Origin: Bacteroidota bacterium
GTDB lineage: Bacteria; Bacteroidota; Ignavibacteria; Palsa-1295
NCBI GenBank assembly: GCA_018266755.1
Contig: JAFDZW010000006.1
Span: 186,001-250,000, forward strand
Reading direction: 5' to 3'
Length of the DNA stretch: 64,000 nucleotides
Below are positions 46,441 through 57,408 of the stretch, in pieces; position 1 is the stretch's first letter, and the number at the start of each line of letters is the position of its first letter. The translations under genes were made by a program, and so were the position numbers. The notes under the pieces were generated by a model. The model was not told the DNA's origin and ran no database searches. It saw nothing but the letters and a program-made list of their open reading frames with translations.

Positions 46441-46995
46441 CGAAGAAACGAAGCTAAATAGTTATAGCGAGAGTCTGAGGGGGTACGCTCCCGTACAATA
46501 TACACGGACGAACTGGATATAGTTCAATTCGTTACGAAATTTGCTACATCTCCCCATTTATGTCCCTCTGCAATCTGATTCAATGCTTGAGCATCTTGGG
46601 CTAACGGCATGGAAAACAATCTGCTTTGGGAGCGGCCAAAAGTCAGGTTTCGGTGGAATCATTATTATATATGTCCCGTTTGCACTGTGCTGAAATTCGA
46701 ATCCTTCTGCCGGGTATCCACGAATACAATTCAAATCGATACCGAGTGCAGACGCATTCATCACGAACAACCGAGCACGACTTTGTACGCAGTGACAACG
46801 CACCCCGTCACGTATTCGCATGCGGATACGTCCTATCTTGTATTACCGGAACCCCGGTTTACTGCGCCCTCAATCAATACCACAACCCCGATGACCGCTC
46901 AATGTGAGCAGGCCTACGCCATGTCGTATTGTTTCTAAGCGTACACGCTCGAGATCGTCACCAAGTTTATTTAGACACAAACCGAAATACTTCGC
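46441..46995. other. Intergenic region between rodZ-like and rpoB genes, no gene seen
   Basis: 555 bp, visibly more AT-rich than its surroundings, lying between divergent genes, so it should hold both promoters. Open frames inside (e.g. 46609-46938) have codon use and peptide composition unlike real neighbours. There is no rplJ/rplL, tRNA or obvious riboswitch. Confidence 0.65.
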
Positions 46996-49900
46996 ATGGC
47001 AAAGAAGTCAACTGTCCCTCTGCTCGGCAGCGCACAGCTCGCCGATAACGGCAGAATCTCATTCTCGAAGATCCCGAAGGGATATCAAATGCCCGATCTG
47101 CTCGATGTGCAGATCAAGAGCTTTGAAGAATTCCTGCAATCGGGTATCCCGCTCTCGGAGCGTATCGCAACGGGTCTGGAGTCGGTATTCCGTCTCAACT
47201 TCCCGATCGTCGATTCGCGCGAGACCTTCGTACTCGAATACCTCGACTACCGCCTGGAAAAGCCCCGCTACGGCATCGAAGAATGCCAGGAGCGCGGCCT
47301 GACCTATAGCGTGCCGCTGAAGGCCCGCTTGCGCCTGTCGTCGAAAAATGCGGCAGAAGGAACGGAAGACTACGTCGAAACCATCGAACAGGAAGTGTTC
47401 CTCGGTAACCTTCCGATGATGACCGACAAAGGTACGTTCATCATCAACGGCGCCGAGCGTGTCGTCGTCAGCCAGTTGCACCGTTCGCCGGGCGTGTTCT
47501 TCTCCGAGAGCATGCATCCGAACGGGACCACGATTTTCTCCGGCCGTGTCATCCCTTTCCGCGGAAGCTGGGTCGAGTTCACGACCGATATCAATAACGT
47601 GCTCTGGGCCTACATCGACCGCAAGAAGAAATTCCCGGTGACGATGCTCCTTCGCGCACTCGGCTACGGTACCGACGAACAGATCCTCGATCTCTTCGGT
47701 CTCGTTGCAGAAGTCGAAGCGAAGAAGGGCGACCTCAGCGAGTACGTCGGCCGCAAGATCGCATCGGACGTCATCGATATGGCAACCGGTGAAATCTTCC
47801 TCTCGAAGGACTCCGAGTTCAAGGAAGAGCACATTCCGATGCTCAAGAAGAGCGGCGTGAAGTCGATCAAATTCCTCGATCTCGAAGAGACCGGCGGCGC
47901 TGTCGTGATGAACACGATTGCCAAGGACCCGTCGCGTTCGCAGGACGACGCATACGAAGCGATCTACCGCGTCATGCGTTCGACCGAAGCACCGGATATG
48001 GACACCGCGCGCGGCTTGCTCGAAAAGCTCTTCTTCACGCAGAAACGTTATGACCTCGGCCTCGTCGGTCGTTTGCGCTTGAACCAGCGTCTCGAGCTGA
48101 ACATCCCGAACGATACCACCACGCTGACCAGCGACGACATCTGCGCCATCCTAAAGTATATCATTCGCCTGCAGCTCGGCAAGGCCTCGCTCGACGATAT
48201 CGATCACTTGGGAAATCGTCGTGTCCGTACCGTCGGCGAGCAGCTTGCACAGCAGTTCAACGTCGGTCTGGCACGTATGGCCCGCACGATCCGCGAGCGT
48301 ATGAGCATCCACGATGAGAAAGTCGGTCCGGCCGATCTCGTCAATGCGCGTACCGTCACAAGCGTGATCAACACGTTCTACGGCACGAACCAGCTCTCGC
48401 AGTTCATGGATCAGACCAATCCGCTCGCAGAAATGACGCACAAGCGTCGTATGTCTGCGCTCGGACCTGGCGGTCTGACGCGTGAGCGCGCCGGCTTCGA
48501 AGTCCGCGACGTTCACTACACGCACTACGGCCGACTCTGCCCGATCGAAACGCCGGAAGGCCCGAACATCGGTCTTATCTCGTCGCTGGCTGTATTCGCC
48601 CGCGTCAATCCGTTCGGCTTCATCGAGACGCCGTATCGCCTCGTGAAGAACGGCAAGGTTACGAGCGACATTCATTACCTTACCGCGGACGACGAAGAAG
48701 ATAAGATCATCGCACAGGCGAACGTGACGCTCGATTCGCACGGCAAGTTCGTCGGCGAACGCATTAGCTGCCGTCAGTTCGGTGACTTCGTCATGAAATC
48801 GCCCGAGGAAGTGCAGTACATGGACGTCGCTCCGAGCCAGATCGTCTCGGCTGCTGCGGCTCTCATCCCGTTCCTCGAGCATGACGACGCGAACCGCGCA
48901 CTCATGGGCTCGAACATGCAACGCCAGGCCGTACCGCTGCTTCGTCCGGAAGCGCCGGTCGTCGGTACTGGTCTCGAAGGCGTCATTGCCCGCGATAGCC
49001 GCGCGCTGCTGCTTGCAGAGCGTGCCGGAACGGTCGAGTACGTCGATTCGCAGAAGATCATCGTTCGCTACGAAGAGGAAGGCTCGCGCGACGAGATCCT
49101 CGCCAGCTTCGACGATACCCGCATCAAAGAGTATCAGTTGACGAAGTTCTTCCGCTCGAACCAAGACACCTGTATCAACCACCGTCCGCTCGTTAAGGCC
49201 GGACAGAAGGTTGCAAAGGGTGACGTGCTCGTGGATTCGTCTTCGACCGAAGGCGGCGAACTCGCACTCGGACGCAACGTGATCGTCGCGTTCATGCCGT
49301 GGCGCGGATATAACTTCGAAGACGCCATCGTCATCAGCGAACGCGTCGTCTCGGAAGATATTTACACCTCGATCCACATCGAAGAATACGAACTTCATGT
49401 GCGCGACACCAAGCGCGGCGAAGAAGAGCTCACACGCGAAATCCCGAACGTCTCGGAAGAGGCCACGAAGGACCTCGACGAGAACGGTATCGTTCGCGTC
49501 GGTGCAGAGGTGAAGGAAGGCGATATCCTCATCGGTAAGATCACGCCGAAGGGCGAGACCGATCCGACGCCGGAAGAAAAGCTCTTGCGCGCCATCTTCG
49601 GCGACAAGGCCGGCGATGTGAAGGACGCATCACTCAAGGCGCCGCCAGGACTCAAGGGCGTCGTCGTCGATACCAAGCTCTTCTCCCGCAAGGGCACGAA
49701 GAAGGAGGGCGAAGAGAAGCGCGACGAGAAGAAGCGCCTCGACGCGATTGACAAGATGTATGCCGAGTCGCTCCACGAAATCAACAGCCGCCTCGCCGAG
49801 AAGCTGCTGAAGGTTCTTGATGGCGAGACGTCGGTCGGCGTCCGCGATCTCGACGGCTCCGTCGTCATTCGCTCGGGCGTCGCATTCAAGCACGATACGT

Positions 49901-50808
49901 TCTTCTCGCGCCTCGAAGAGCTCGAGCGCTTGTCCGTCGGACAGGATTGGCTCGACGATCGTCGCAAGATGAACCTTATCCGCAAGATCTACGAAGGCTA
50001 CTGGACCAAGCGCGAAGACGTCGAAGCAGACGTCCGTCGCGAAAAATCCAAAGTGGGTCTCGGAGACGAACTCCAGCCGGGCATTATGCAGATGGCAAAA
50101 GTCTATGTCGCCAAGAAGCGCAAGCTTTCGGTCGGCGATAAGATGGCAGGTCGTCACGGTAACAAGGGTGTCGTGGCCAAGATCGTCCCGATGGAAGACA
50201 TGCCGTTCCTCGCGAACGGTCAGCCGGTGGACATCGTGCTCAACCCGCTCGGCGTGCCTTCTCGTATGAATATCGGGCAGCTCTACGAAACCGCACTCGG
50301 CTTCGCTGCAAAGCGACTCGGTGTGAAGTTCGAGACCCCGATCTTCGACGGCGCGCATTGGGATGACGTTGTCGGATACTTGGGCGAAGCCGGCCTCGAT
50401 ACCGACGGCCGTTCGCTCCTGTTCGACGGTCGCACCGGCGATGCGTTCGATCAGAAAGTCACCGTCGGCTGCATCTACATGCTCAAGCTGAGCCACTTGG
50501 TCGACGACAAGATTCATGCCCGTTCGATCGGACCCTACTCCCTCATCACGCAGCAGCCGCTCGGTGGTAAGGCACAGTTCGGTGGTCAGCGCTTCGGAGA
50601 AATGGAAGTCTGGGCGCTCGAAGCGTATGGTGCGGCACACGCACTGCAGGAGATCCTGACCGTAAAGTCGGACGACGTTCCAGGTCGTTCGCGCGTCTAT
50701 GAGGCAATCGTCAAGGGCGAGAACATGCCGGAGCCGAGCGTTCCGGAATCGTTCTCGGTGTTGGTGCGCGAGCTGCAAGGCTTGGCACTGGAGGTGACGA
50801 TCAGCTAA
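46996..50808 (+). CDS. rpoB: RNA polymerase beta subunit
   Basis: A 1270-residue beta subunit of normal bacterial length. The rifampicin pocket reads NQLSQFMDQTNPLAEMTHKRRMSALGPGG (cluster I), with the wild-type-like Ser, Asp and His found in sensitive enzymes. RLCPIETPEGPNIGLI follows; the catalytic-side residues lie in MPWRGYNFEDAIVIS and KMAGRHGNKGV. The C-terminus has LSHLVDDKIHARSIGPYSLITQQPLGGKAQFGGQRFGEMEVWA. A Lys/Glu-rich insertion (SRKGTKKEGEEKRDEKKRLDAIDKMYAE) falls in the flap-distal region. No Shine-Dalgarno is visible before the ATG. The usual rplKAJL genes are not upstream. rpoC follows after 103 bp. Confidence 0.98.
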   Translation: MAKKSTVPLLGSAQLADNGRISFSKIPKGYQMPDLLDVQIKSFEEFLQSGIPLSERIATGLESVFRLNFPIVDSRETFVLEYLDYRLEKPRYGIEECQERGLTYSVPLKARLRLSSKNAAEGTEDYVETIEQEVFLGNLPMMTDKGTFIINGAERVVVSQLHRSPGVFFSESMHPNGTTIFSGRVIPFRGSWVEFTTDINNVLWAYIDRKKKFPVTMLLRALGYGTDEQILDLFGLVAEVEAKKGDLSEYVGRKIASDVIDMATGEIFLSKDSEFKEEHIPMLKKSGVKSIKFLDLEETGGAVVMNTIAKDPSRSQDDAYEAIYRVMRSTEAPDMDTARGLLEKLFFTQKRYDLGLVGRLRLNQRLELNIPNDTTTLTSDDICAILKYIIRLQLGKASLDDIDHLGNRRVRTVGEQLAQQFNVGLARMARTIRERMSIHDEKVGPADLVNARTVTSVINTFYGTNQLSQFMDQTNPLAEMTHKRRMSALGPGGLTRERAGFEVRDVHYTHYGRLCPIETPEGPNIGLISSLAVFARVNPFGFIETPYRLVKNGKVTSDIHYLTADDEEDKIIAQANVTLDSHGKFVGERISCRQFGDFVMKSPEEVQYMDVAPSQIVSAAAALIPFLEHDDANRALMGSNMQRQAVPLLRPEAPVVGTGLEGVIARDSRALLLAERAGTVEYVDSQKIIVRYEEEGSRDEILASFDDTRIKEYQLTKFFRSNQDTCINHRPLVKAGQKVAKGDVLVDSSSTEGGELALGRNVIVAFMPWRGYNFEDAIVISERVVSEDIYTSIHIEEYELHVRDTKRGEEELTREIPNVSEEATKDLDENGIVRVGAEVKEGDILIGKITPKGETDPTPEEKLLRAIFGDKAGDVKDASLKAPPGLKGVVVDTKLFSRKGTKKEGEEKRDEKKRLDAIDKMYAESLHEINSRLAEKLLKVLDGETSVGVRDLDGSVVIRSGVAFKHDTFFSRLEELERLSVGQDWLDDRRKMNLIRKIYEGYWTKREDVEADVRREKSKVGLGDELQPGIMQMAKVYVAKKRKLSVGDKMAGRHGNKGVVAKIVPMEDMPFLANGQPVDIVLNPLGVPSRMNIGQLYETALGFAAKRLGVKFETPIFDGAHWDDVVGYLGEAGLDTDGRSLLFDGRTGDAFDQKVTVGCIYMLKLSHLVDDKIHARSIGPYSLITQQPLGGKAQFGGQRFGEMEVWALEAYGAAHALQEILTVKSDDVPGRSRVYEAIVKGENMPEPSVPESFSVLVRELQGLALEVTIS

Positions 50809-50820
50809 ACGAGCCGTTGC

Positions 50821-50855
50821 AGTACCGCAGCGCCTGAGCAAGGCGCTGCGGTACT
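50821..50855. promoter_or_regulatory. Perfect 14-bp hairpin between rpoB and rpoC
   Basis: 50821-50834 pairs exactly with 50842-50855 around a 7-nt loop TGAGCAA. No T-run follows, so it is not a typical terminator; a processing or stability element in the rpoBC message is likelier. Confidence 0.75.
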
Positions 50856-50911
50856 ACCCTGCTCCGATACACGTAGGACACGATTTTAAGAACTACTAAA
50901 GGAAAATTACA

Positions 50912-53900
50912 ATGGCATACATGCTTCCAATGGAATCGCCGTTCAAGAAATTCTCGCAGATCACGATCAGCCTGGCGAGCCCCGAGAGCATTCTCGGTCG
51001 TTCGCACGGTGAAGTGACCAAGCCCGAGACCATCAACTACCGGTCCTACCGACCGGAAAAAGACGGTCTCTTTTGCGAGAAGATCTTCGGACCGACGCGT
51101 GACTGGGAATGCTTCTGCGGTAAGTACAAGCGTATCCGCTATAAAGGCATCATCTGCGATCGTTGCGGAGTCGAGGTGACGACGAAGTCCGTTCGTCGTG
51201 AGCGCTTCGGCCACATTTCGCTCGCCGTGCCGGTCGTACACATCTGGTACTTCCGCTCGCTGCCGAACAAGATCGGCCACTTGCTCGGTATCCCCAGCAA
51301 GGATCTCGAGAAGATTATCTATTACGAATCATACGTCGTCATCAGCCCAGGTACGACCGGCCTGCCGGAAAAGCACCTGCTGACCGAAGAAGAATACTAT
51401 CGTATTCTCGATTCGTTGCCGTCGGAAAATGACGATCTCGAAGATCTCGATCCGAAGAAGTTCATCGCCGGCATCGGCGCACCTGCGGTGCACCAGCTCC
51501 TGAGCCGCATCGATATCGAGGCGCTCTCGATCGAACTGCGTCGTCAGGCTCGCGAAGAAACGTCGCAGCTCAAGCGTCAGGAAGCACTCAAGCGCCTGCG
51601 TACCGTCGAGGCATTCCGTCCGGAAGAGGCGAAGCTCGATAACCGTCCGGAGTGGATGGTGCTCAATGCGGTGCCGGTTATTCCGCCGGAGCTTCGTCCG
51701 CTCGTGCCGCTCGAAGGCGGTCGATTTGCGACGAGCGATCTCAACGATCTCTATCGCCGCGTGATCATCCGCAACAACCGCCTCAAGCGCTTGATGGACA
51801 TCAAGGCGCCGGAGGTCATTCTGCGTAACGAAAAGCGCATGTTGCAGGAAGCGGTCGATTCCCTCTTCGACAACTCCCGCCGCGTCTCTGCTGTGAAAGC
51901 TGACACGTCGCGTGCGCTGAAGTCGCTCTCCGACACCCTCAAGGGTAAGCAGGGCCGCTTCCGTCAGAACCTGCTTGGTAAGCGTGTTGACTATTCCGGC
52001 CGTTCGGTCATCGTCGTCGGTCCGGAGCTTCGCCTGCACCAGTGCGGTCTGCCGAAGGAAATGGCAGTCGAGCTCTTCAAGCCGTTCATCATTCGCAAGC
52101 TCATCGAGCGCGGTATCACGAAGACCGTGAAGTCCGCCAAGAAGCTCGTCGAGCGCAAGACGAACGACGTGTGGGATATCTTGGAATCGATCATCGACGG
52201 ACATCCGGTCATGCTCAATCGTGCACCAACACTGCACCGACTGGGTATCCAGGCATTCCAGCCGAAGCTGATCGAAGGCCGCGCTATTCAGGTTCATCCG
52301 CTCGTCTGTACGGCATTCAACGCCGACTTCGACGGTGACCAAATGGCCGTGCACGTACCGTTGTCGTTCGAAGCACAGCTCGAAGCCTCGACGCTCATGC
52401 TCAGCTCGCACAACATCATCTCGCCACAGAACGGCGAGCCGATCGCTGTGCCGTCGCAGGATATGGTTCTCGGACCCTATTACCTGACGAAGCATAAGCA
52501 CGGCGCGCTCGGCGAAGGCATGATCTTCGGCACTGCGAAGGAAGTCATGGTCGCCTACAACCTCAACCGCGTGCACTTGCATGCAATGGTGAAGGTTCGT
52601 ATCGGCGGCAAGATGATCGAGACGACGGTCGGCCGCACGATCTTCAACCAGATCGTGCCGAAGGACATGGGCTACCTCAACGAGCTCCTGACCAAGAAAC
52701 GTCTGCGTCAGATCATCGCCATGTGCTTCCGCAAGGTCGGTCTCATTCAGACGGTCGAATTCCTCGACAAGCTGAAGGATCTCGGCTTCATGTTCGCCAC
52801 GAAGGGCGGCGTGTCGGTCGCACTCTCCGATATCGTCGTTCCGAAGGAGAAGAACGAAATTATCGACAAGGCACAGGCTCAGGTCGATGACGTGCACGAT
52901 AAGTACCTCAACGGTTTCATCACGACCGGTGAGCGCTACAACAAGGTGATCGATATCTGGACGCGCGCGACTAATCGCGTGGCCGACAAACTGTTCGAAA
53001 CGCTCCAGCACGACCGCAACGGCTTCAACCCACTCTATATGATGGTGGACTCCGGAGCCCGCGGTTCGAAGGAACAGGTTCGTCAGCTTGCCGGTATGCG
53101 CGGTCTTATGGCCAAGCCGCAGAAGTCGTTGTCGGGTCAGACGGGCGAACTCATCGAGAACCCGATCCTCTCGAACTTCTACGAAGGTCTGTCGATCCTC
53201 GAGTACTTCATTTCAACGCACGGTGCCCGTAAGGGTCTTGCCGATACCGCGTTGAAAACGGCTGACGCCGGTTACCTCACACGTCGTCTTGTCGACGCAT
53301 CGCAGGATGCCGTTATCGCAATGCACGATTGCGAGACGATCCGCGGTATTCCGACCAGCGCTCTGAAGGAAGGCGAAGACATCAAGGAGACGCTCGCCGA
53401 GCGCATCCTCGGTCGCGTGTCGCAAGAAGACATCGTCGATCCGCTGTCGAAGAAAGTGATCTGCAAGACCGGTCAGATGATCGACGAGGAAGTCGCGCTT
53501 GCGATCTCCGAGACCTCGATCGAGACCGTGCTCGTTCGCTCGGTGCTCACCTGCGAAGCAAAGCGCGGCATCTGCGCGCTGTGTTACGGCCGCAACCTTG
53601 CGACCCACAAGCTCGTCGAACCCGGCGAAGCGGTCGGTCGTATCGCTGCTCAGTCCATCGGTGAGCCGGGTACGCAGCTCACGCTTCGTACATTCCACAC
53701 CGGTGGTACGGCATCGCTCATTGCGTCGCAGTCGCAGGTCACGTCGAAGTTCGAAGGGACGATCCAGTACGAGGGTATGAAGGTCATCACGAACGTGGAA
53801 GGTCAGAAGATCGTCCTGTCGCGTTCGGGTGTCGTGAATATTCTCGACGACGACAATCGCGCCGTCGGCAAGTTCGATGTTCCGTACGGTTCGGTGATCC

Positions 53901-55168
53901 TTGTGCCGGATGGCGCCCCGATCAAGAAGGGCGAACTGCTCTACGAGTGGGATCCGTACAACGCCGTGATCGTTTCGGAGCATAAGGGTACGGTCAAATT
54001 CCGTGACTTCGTCGAGAACATCACGGTTCGTCGCGAGCCCGATGAACTTACCGGTCACATCCAGACCCGCACGATCGATTCGCGCGACCGCACAAAGTCG
54101 CCGACAATTGACATCTTGGATGCAGACGGCAAGCGCATCATCAACTATATCATCCCGAGCAACGCCATCCTCCAGGTCGAGGACGGCGAAGCGATCCCGG
54201 CTGGTATGGTGCTCGTGAAGATCCATCGTGAGTCGGGTAAGAACCGCGACATCACGGGCGGTCTGCCGCGCGTCACGGAGCTCTTCGAAGCTCGCTCGCC
54301 AAGCGATCCGGCTACGGTTTCGGAGATCGACGGCGTCGTGCACTTCGAGAAGCCGCGCCGCGGTTCGCGTGTCATCGCCGTCACGGCGCATGACAGCACC
54401 GACCGTCGTGAGTACACGATCCCGTTTGGTAAGCACATTCTCGTGCAGGAAGGCGACAGCGTCCGTTCGGGCGAGCGCCTCTCCGACGGTGCAATCGATC
54501 CGCACGACATCCTGAAGATCAAGGGCGTCGCCGCCGTGCAGCAGTACCTCGTGAATGAAATTCAGGAAGTGTACCGCATGCAGGGTGTGAAGATCTCCGA
54601 TAAGCACATCGAGATCATCGTTCGTCAGATGCTCGGCAAAGTCGTGATCACCTCTTCGGGTGATTCGCTGATGCTCGAGGGCGACGAGATTGATAAGATC
54701 AAGGTCGGCGAGGAGAACGAGATCCTGAAGAACTCGGTGTTCATCACCAAGCGTGGCGACTCCAAGTTCAAAGTGGGCCAGATGGTCGAACGTAAGAAGT
54801 TCAAGGAAACAGTTGCCGAGCTCAAGAAGAAGGAGAAGACCCCGCCGGAATCGCGCGTGGCCGAACCGATCCTCGCAGAGCCGGTACTCCTTGGCATCAC
54901 GCAGTCGGCACTGACGACCGAGAGCTTCATCTCGGCGGCCAGCTTCCAGGAGACGACCAAGGTACTCACCGAGGCCTCGATTCAGGCAAAGACGGATACG
55001 CTCCTTGGTCTCAAGGAAAACGTGATCGTCGGTCACCTCATCCCGGCCGGTACCGGTTTGCCGAAGTTCAAAGAACTCCTCGTCATCCCGAAGGAGCTCG
55101 AAGAACTCGGTATGGAGCCGATCGAAGAGCAGCCCCGTCCGCAGCGCCGCAGCCGCGCCGCCGTGTAA
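50912..55168 (+). CDS. rpoC: RNA polymerase beta' subunit
   Basis: A 1418-residue beta' subunit. The N-terminal zinc ribbon has [21 protein letters not shown]. The active-site [12 protein letters not shown] lies at about 470-480, with Mg-binding Asp472, Asp474 and Asp476. The bridge helix and trigger loop region follow GMRGLMAKP, with [23 protein letters not shown]. The second zinc site is [13 protein letters not shown], and near the C-terminus is [31 protein letters not shown] clear AAAGGAA ribosome-binding site precedes the ATG. It forms an operon with rpoB and ends before a strong terminator. Confidence 0.98.
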   Translation: MAYMLPMESPFKKFSQITISLASPESILGRSHGEVTKPETINYRSYRPEKDGLFCEKIFGPTRDWECFCGKYKRIRYKGIICDRCGVEVTTKSVRRERFGHISLAVPVVHIWYFRSLPNKIGHLLGIPSKDLEKIIYYESYVVISPGTTGLPEKHLLTEEEYYRILDSLPSENDDLEDLDPKKFIAGIGAPAVHQLLSRIDIEALSIELRRQAREETSQLKRQEALKRLRTVEAFRPEEAKLDNRPEWMVLNAVPVIPPELRPLVPLEGGRFATSDLNDLYRRVIIRNNRLKRLMDIKAPEVILRNEKRMLQEAVDSLFDNSRRVSAVKADTSRALKSLSDTLKGKQGRFRQNLLGKRVDYSGRSVIVVGPELRLHQCGLPKEMAVELFKPFIIRKLIERGITKTVKSAKKLVERKTNDVWDILESIIDGHPVMLNRAPTLHRLGIQAFQPKLIEGRAIQVHPLVCTAFNADFDGDQMAVHVPLSFEAQLEASTLMLSSHNIISPQNGEPIAVPSQDMVLGPYYLTKHKHGALGEGMIFGTAKEVMVAYNLNRVHLHAMVKVRIGGKMIETTVGRTIFNQIVPKDMGYLNELLTKKRLRQIIAMCFRKVGLIQTVEFLDKLKDLGFMFATKGGVSVALSDIVVPKEKNEIIDKAQAQVDDVHDKYLNGFITTGERYNKVIDIWTRATNRVADKLFETLQHDRNGFNPLYMMVDSGARGSKEQVRQLAGMRGLMAKPQKSLSGQTGELIENPILSNFYEGLSILEYFISTHGARKGLADTALKTADAGYLTRRLVDASQDAVIAMHDCETIRGIPTSALKEGEDIKETLAERILGRVSQEDIVDPLSKKVICKTGQMIDEEVALAISETSIETVLVRSVLTCEAKRGICALCYGRNLATHKLVEPGEAVGRIAAQSIGEPGTQLTLRTFHTGGTASLIASQSQVTSKFEGTIQYEGMKVITNVEGQKIVLSRSGVVNILDDDNRAVGKFDVPYGSVILVPDGAPIKKGELLYEWDPYNAVIVSEHKGTVKFRDFVENITVRREPDELTGHIQTRTIDSRDRTKSPTIDILDADGKRIINYIIPSNAILQVEDGEAIPAGMVLVKIHRESGKNRDITGGLPRVTELFEARSPSDPATVSEIDGVVHFEKPRRGSRVIAVTAHDSTDRREYTIPFGKHILVQEGDSVRSGERLSDGAIDPHDILKIKGVAAVQQYLVNEIQEVYRMQGVKISDKHIEIIVRQMLGKVVITSSGDSLMLEGDEIDKIKVGEENEILKNSVFITKRGDSKFKVGQMVERKKFKETVAELKKKEKTPPESRVAEPILAEPVLLGITQSALTTESFISAASFQETTKVLTEASIQAKTDTLLGLKENVIVGHLIPAGTGLPKFKELLVIPKELEELGMEPIEEQPRPQRRSRAAV

Positions 55169-55191
55169 ACGAGGCTCAGATCCGAATTCTC

Positions 55192-55222
55192 AAAGCCCGC
55201 CATGTTGGCGGGCTTTGTGTTT
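55192..55222 (+). terminator. Rho-independent terminator after rpoC
   Basis: 10-bp stem (55192-55201 / 55207-55216) with an ATGTT loop, ending in TTTGTGTTTG. It starts 23 bp after the rpoC stop. Confidence 0.9.
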
Positions 55223-55258
55223 GTAGGTAGTGTCTCAATTTCACGATGTTCAACAGAC

Positions 55259-55341
55259 GTCATTCTGAGCAACGCGAAGAGTCCCTGTGGCGGAGCCTCA
55301 CTGCGTTTCATTGAGGGATTCTTCGCTTCGCTCTCAGAATA
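55259..55341. repeat. Dispersed palindromic repeat, copy 3 (diverged arms)
   Basis: Carries the same centre and right arm as the copy at 41552 (CTGTGGCGGAGCCTCACTGC onward, one base different), with several changes in the left arm (GAGCAACGCGAAGAGTCC) and a TC insertion in the right arm. Confidence 0.88.
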
Positions 55342-55448
55342 ACCGGATGTATAATGCCAATATTGAGCCACTCCCCTTTTCGTAGGGACAAACTTATTAC
55401 GCGGCCATCGGGTTGGAACCTGCAGCCATTCACTTGAAAGAAAGCATC

Positions 55449-55688
55449 ATGCTCACATTCAAGGACCTCGCACCGTTCAAGCGCTGGATTGCGCTGTACT
55501 ATGCGCTGTACGCGTTGCTGTTAGTCGGGATCGTCACCGACATCTTCTCATCCGAGGTGCGATGGATCTTGGCGACCGTTCTGCTACTCTTCGCGCTTGT
55601 AACCCAATGGATGGCAATCAGCCGCCGACGCAAGCAGCGTCGGGACAATTTACAGATGATCGAAGAATTCGTTCACTCTAGCGAGTAG
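55449..55688 (+). CDS. Small two-helix membrane protein
   Basis: A 79-residue protein from the ATG at 55449 (an ATG at 55413 would add 12 residues). It has two close hydrophobic helices (WIALYYALYALLLVGIVTDIF and WILATVLLLFALVTQWMAI) followed by a basic cluster RRRKQRR and an acidic C-terminus. The positive-inside rule places both ends in the cytoplasm. No family recognised. A GAAAG site lies just upstream. It stands alone after the repeat that follows rpoC. Confidence 0.6.
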   Translation: MLTFKDLAPFKRWIALYYALYALLLVGIVTDIFSSEVRWILATVLLLFALVTQWMAISRRRKQRRDNLQMIEEFVHSSE

Positions 55689-55761
55689 ACCGACACGCGG
55701 TCCGGACAGGGCCAATCCCTACGAGTTGCCGGATACTCCGAACGCAATCCTCTCGCGTGCC

Positions 55762-57231
55762 TTACGACCCACTGGCAATTACCGCAGGTGTTGGCGTACA
55801 CACCCCACACAGATATTCCAGCACATCGCGCGCAGAGTAGTGCAGGCTTCCGTTGTGCAGAAATCGACCGAGGCGTCGGATTGAATCACCCGCCGTGACA
55901 AGCGGTTTTTCGATATAGCCTGACAACTGTTCCTGAGGCAGATCGATATTTGCCATGAGCGCATTACACAAACATTTCTTCCCTATCGTATCTTCAATGT
56001 TGCCGCCTTTCTGTACATAGCTCTCGACCGGCTCTGCAGGACAACGGTATCCAATACTCCCATCTGGACGTTTATATGCCTGACGCAATAACCCATACTG
56101 ACAAAGGCGGGGACGCATGGCATACATATCCGGATCGGAAATCGTCCCCCCGAAACGAACAACTTTGAACGGGAAACCTGCTGGAGATGCGTTCGGATCG
56201 GTAAAGAGCTCAGCTCGCCCGTTGGCGACATCGCGCAAAATGCCCTCGCGTAAATGCGGTGCAAGCCCGGACTCGGCGCAGAACGCAAAGGCAGTACCGA
56301 CCTGAATACCCTGTGCTCCGGCTGCAACTGCAGCACTGAGATGCTCGGGAGAAGCCTGGTCACCAGCAAGCCAAAACGGAAGACCGAGGGATCGGAGTGT
56401 ATCGAGATTCACGGCGTCGCGAGGACCGTAGATCGGCTCGCCGAACTCTGTCAGCCGCAACGCACCCCGAGGCGGAGCGTTGTGTCCGCCTGCACGTTCG
56501 TTCTCGATCACGAATCCGTCGATTGTCCCGTTTGCACGTTTCAAGAGCGCTTCTGCTAATACGTCCGAAGAGACGATTGCGAGAAACTTCGGACGCTTCA
56601 ACGGTTCGAACGCGATTGTAAAGAGTCGTCGGGGATCGAGCGTGATCTGAACGTTGTCGTCCGCCGTGGCTCCATCGACGCTCACTTTGATCGATGCGGC
56701 ATGATGCAGTGCGAAGTTGTCGAGCGCCCCGGGTATCTCGCGCGGAATTCCGGCGCCCATCAGCACGAAGTCGACGCCCGCAAGCATCGCTCCGTAGATC
56801 GAGGCAAGATTCGGAAGTTGTACTTTTTCCAACAAGTTAATCCCAACCAATCCGTCGTGTCCCTCTTTTGCCAGCCAAACCTCGCAAAAAGTAGCGACGA
56901 CCGTTAATCGAAGAAGGTCGTCACTTGGAGACAATGTGTACATCGGTACACCACGCACAGCCCGGCGTCCCGATGTGCGGGGTTTATTGAAGTGAGCGGC
57001 TAGTATCGTCGAAGCAACGTTGCGATCCGGGAAGTGGTCGAGAGCTCGACGAAGAGCACGGTCGGCATCACCATCTTGAAGGCGCTGGGCAAACACTTGC
57101 GAGAGACCGGTACCGGAGACAACTCCAAGTTCGCCGGCGCTCGCGACTTCTTTTGCAAGTTTCCATCCTGAAACAGCTACTCCCATTCCACCCTGAATGA
57201 TACGCGGGTGTGCCGCTCGTCCACTTTGCAT
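55762..57231 (-). CDS. Nitronate monooxygenase-like flavoprotein
   Basis: A 489-residue FMN-binding TIM barrel of the 2-nitropropane dioxygenase family. It opens with the family pattern RIIQGGMGVAVSGWKLAKEVASAGELGVVSGTG. The active-site loop ERAGGHNAPPRG carries the His expected in nitronate monooxygenases, and WLAGDQASPEHLSAAVAAGAQGIQVGTAFAFCAESG is the phosphate-binding strand. It is about 130 residues longer than simple members; the extra C-terminal part is Cys-containing (KKCLCNALMANI, EYLCGVC). Substrate unknown; enoyl-reductase-type relatives (FabK/PfaD) are an alternative. It is divergent from the SET-domain gene. Confidence 0.88.
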   Translation of the reverse strand: MQSGRAAHPRIIQGGMGVAVSGWKLAKEVASAGELGVVSGTGLSQVFAQRLQDGDADRALRRALDHFPDRNVASTILAAHFNKPRTSGRRAVRGVPMYTLSPSDDLLRLTVVATFCEVWLAKEGHDGLVGINLLEKVQLPNLASIYGAMLAGVDFVLMGAGIPREIPGALDNFALHHAASIKVSVDGATADDNVQITLDPRRLFTIAFEPLKRPKFLAIVSSDVLAEALLKRANGTIDGFVIENERAGGHNAPPRGALRLTEFGEPIYGPRDAVNLDTLRSLGLPFWLAGDQASPEHLSAAVAAGAQGIQVGTAFAFCAESGLAPHLREGILRDVANGRAELFTDPNASPAGFPFKVVRFGGTISDPDMYAMRPRLCQYGLLRQAYKRPDGSIGYRCPAEPVESYVQKGGNIEDTIGKKCLCNALMANIDLPQEQLSGYIEKPLVTAGDSIRRLGRFLHNGSLHYSARDVLEYLCGVCTPTPAVIASGS

Positions 57232-57408
57232 GTACCCCTCCGATCGTTTGAATCTATACCAGTGCTATCCACGCGAGTAGATCGGACGGGGTGGGACGTC
57301 GGTTGCCTCGCGTACAGCGTCATTATTTGTGGAGTACCAGAAGTTTCTATAAACACTAATAGTAAACGAACCCTTACAACGCATCATCAGTATCCGAGAA
57401 AAAAACAC

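Noticed and set aside
46609-46938. Possible 109-codon gene upstream of rpoB
   Set aside because: Codon use and composition (His/Thr/Tyr-rich, no fold-like pattern) differ from real neighbours, and no ribosome-binding site was seen.
48151-49398. Long minus-strand frames opposite rpoB and rpoC
   Set aside because: Composition is that of antisense shadows; rpoB/rpoC are unambiguous.
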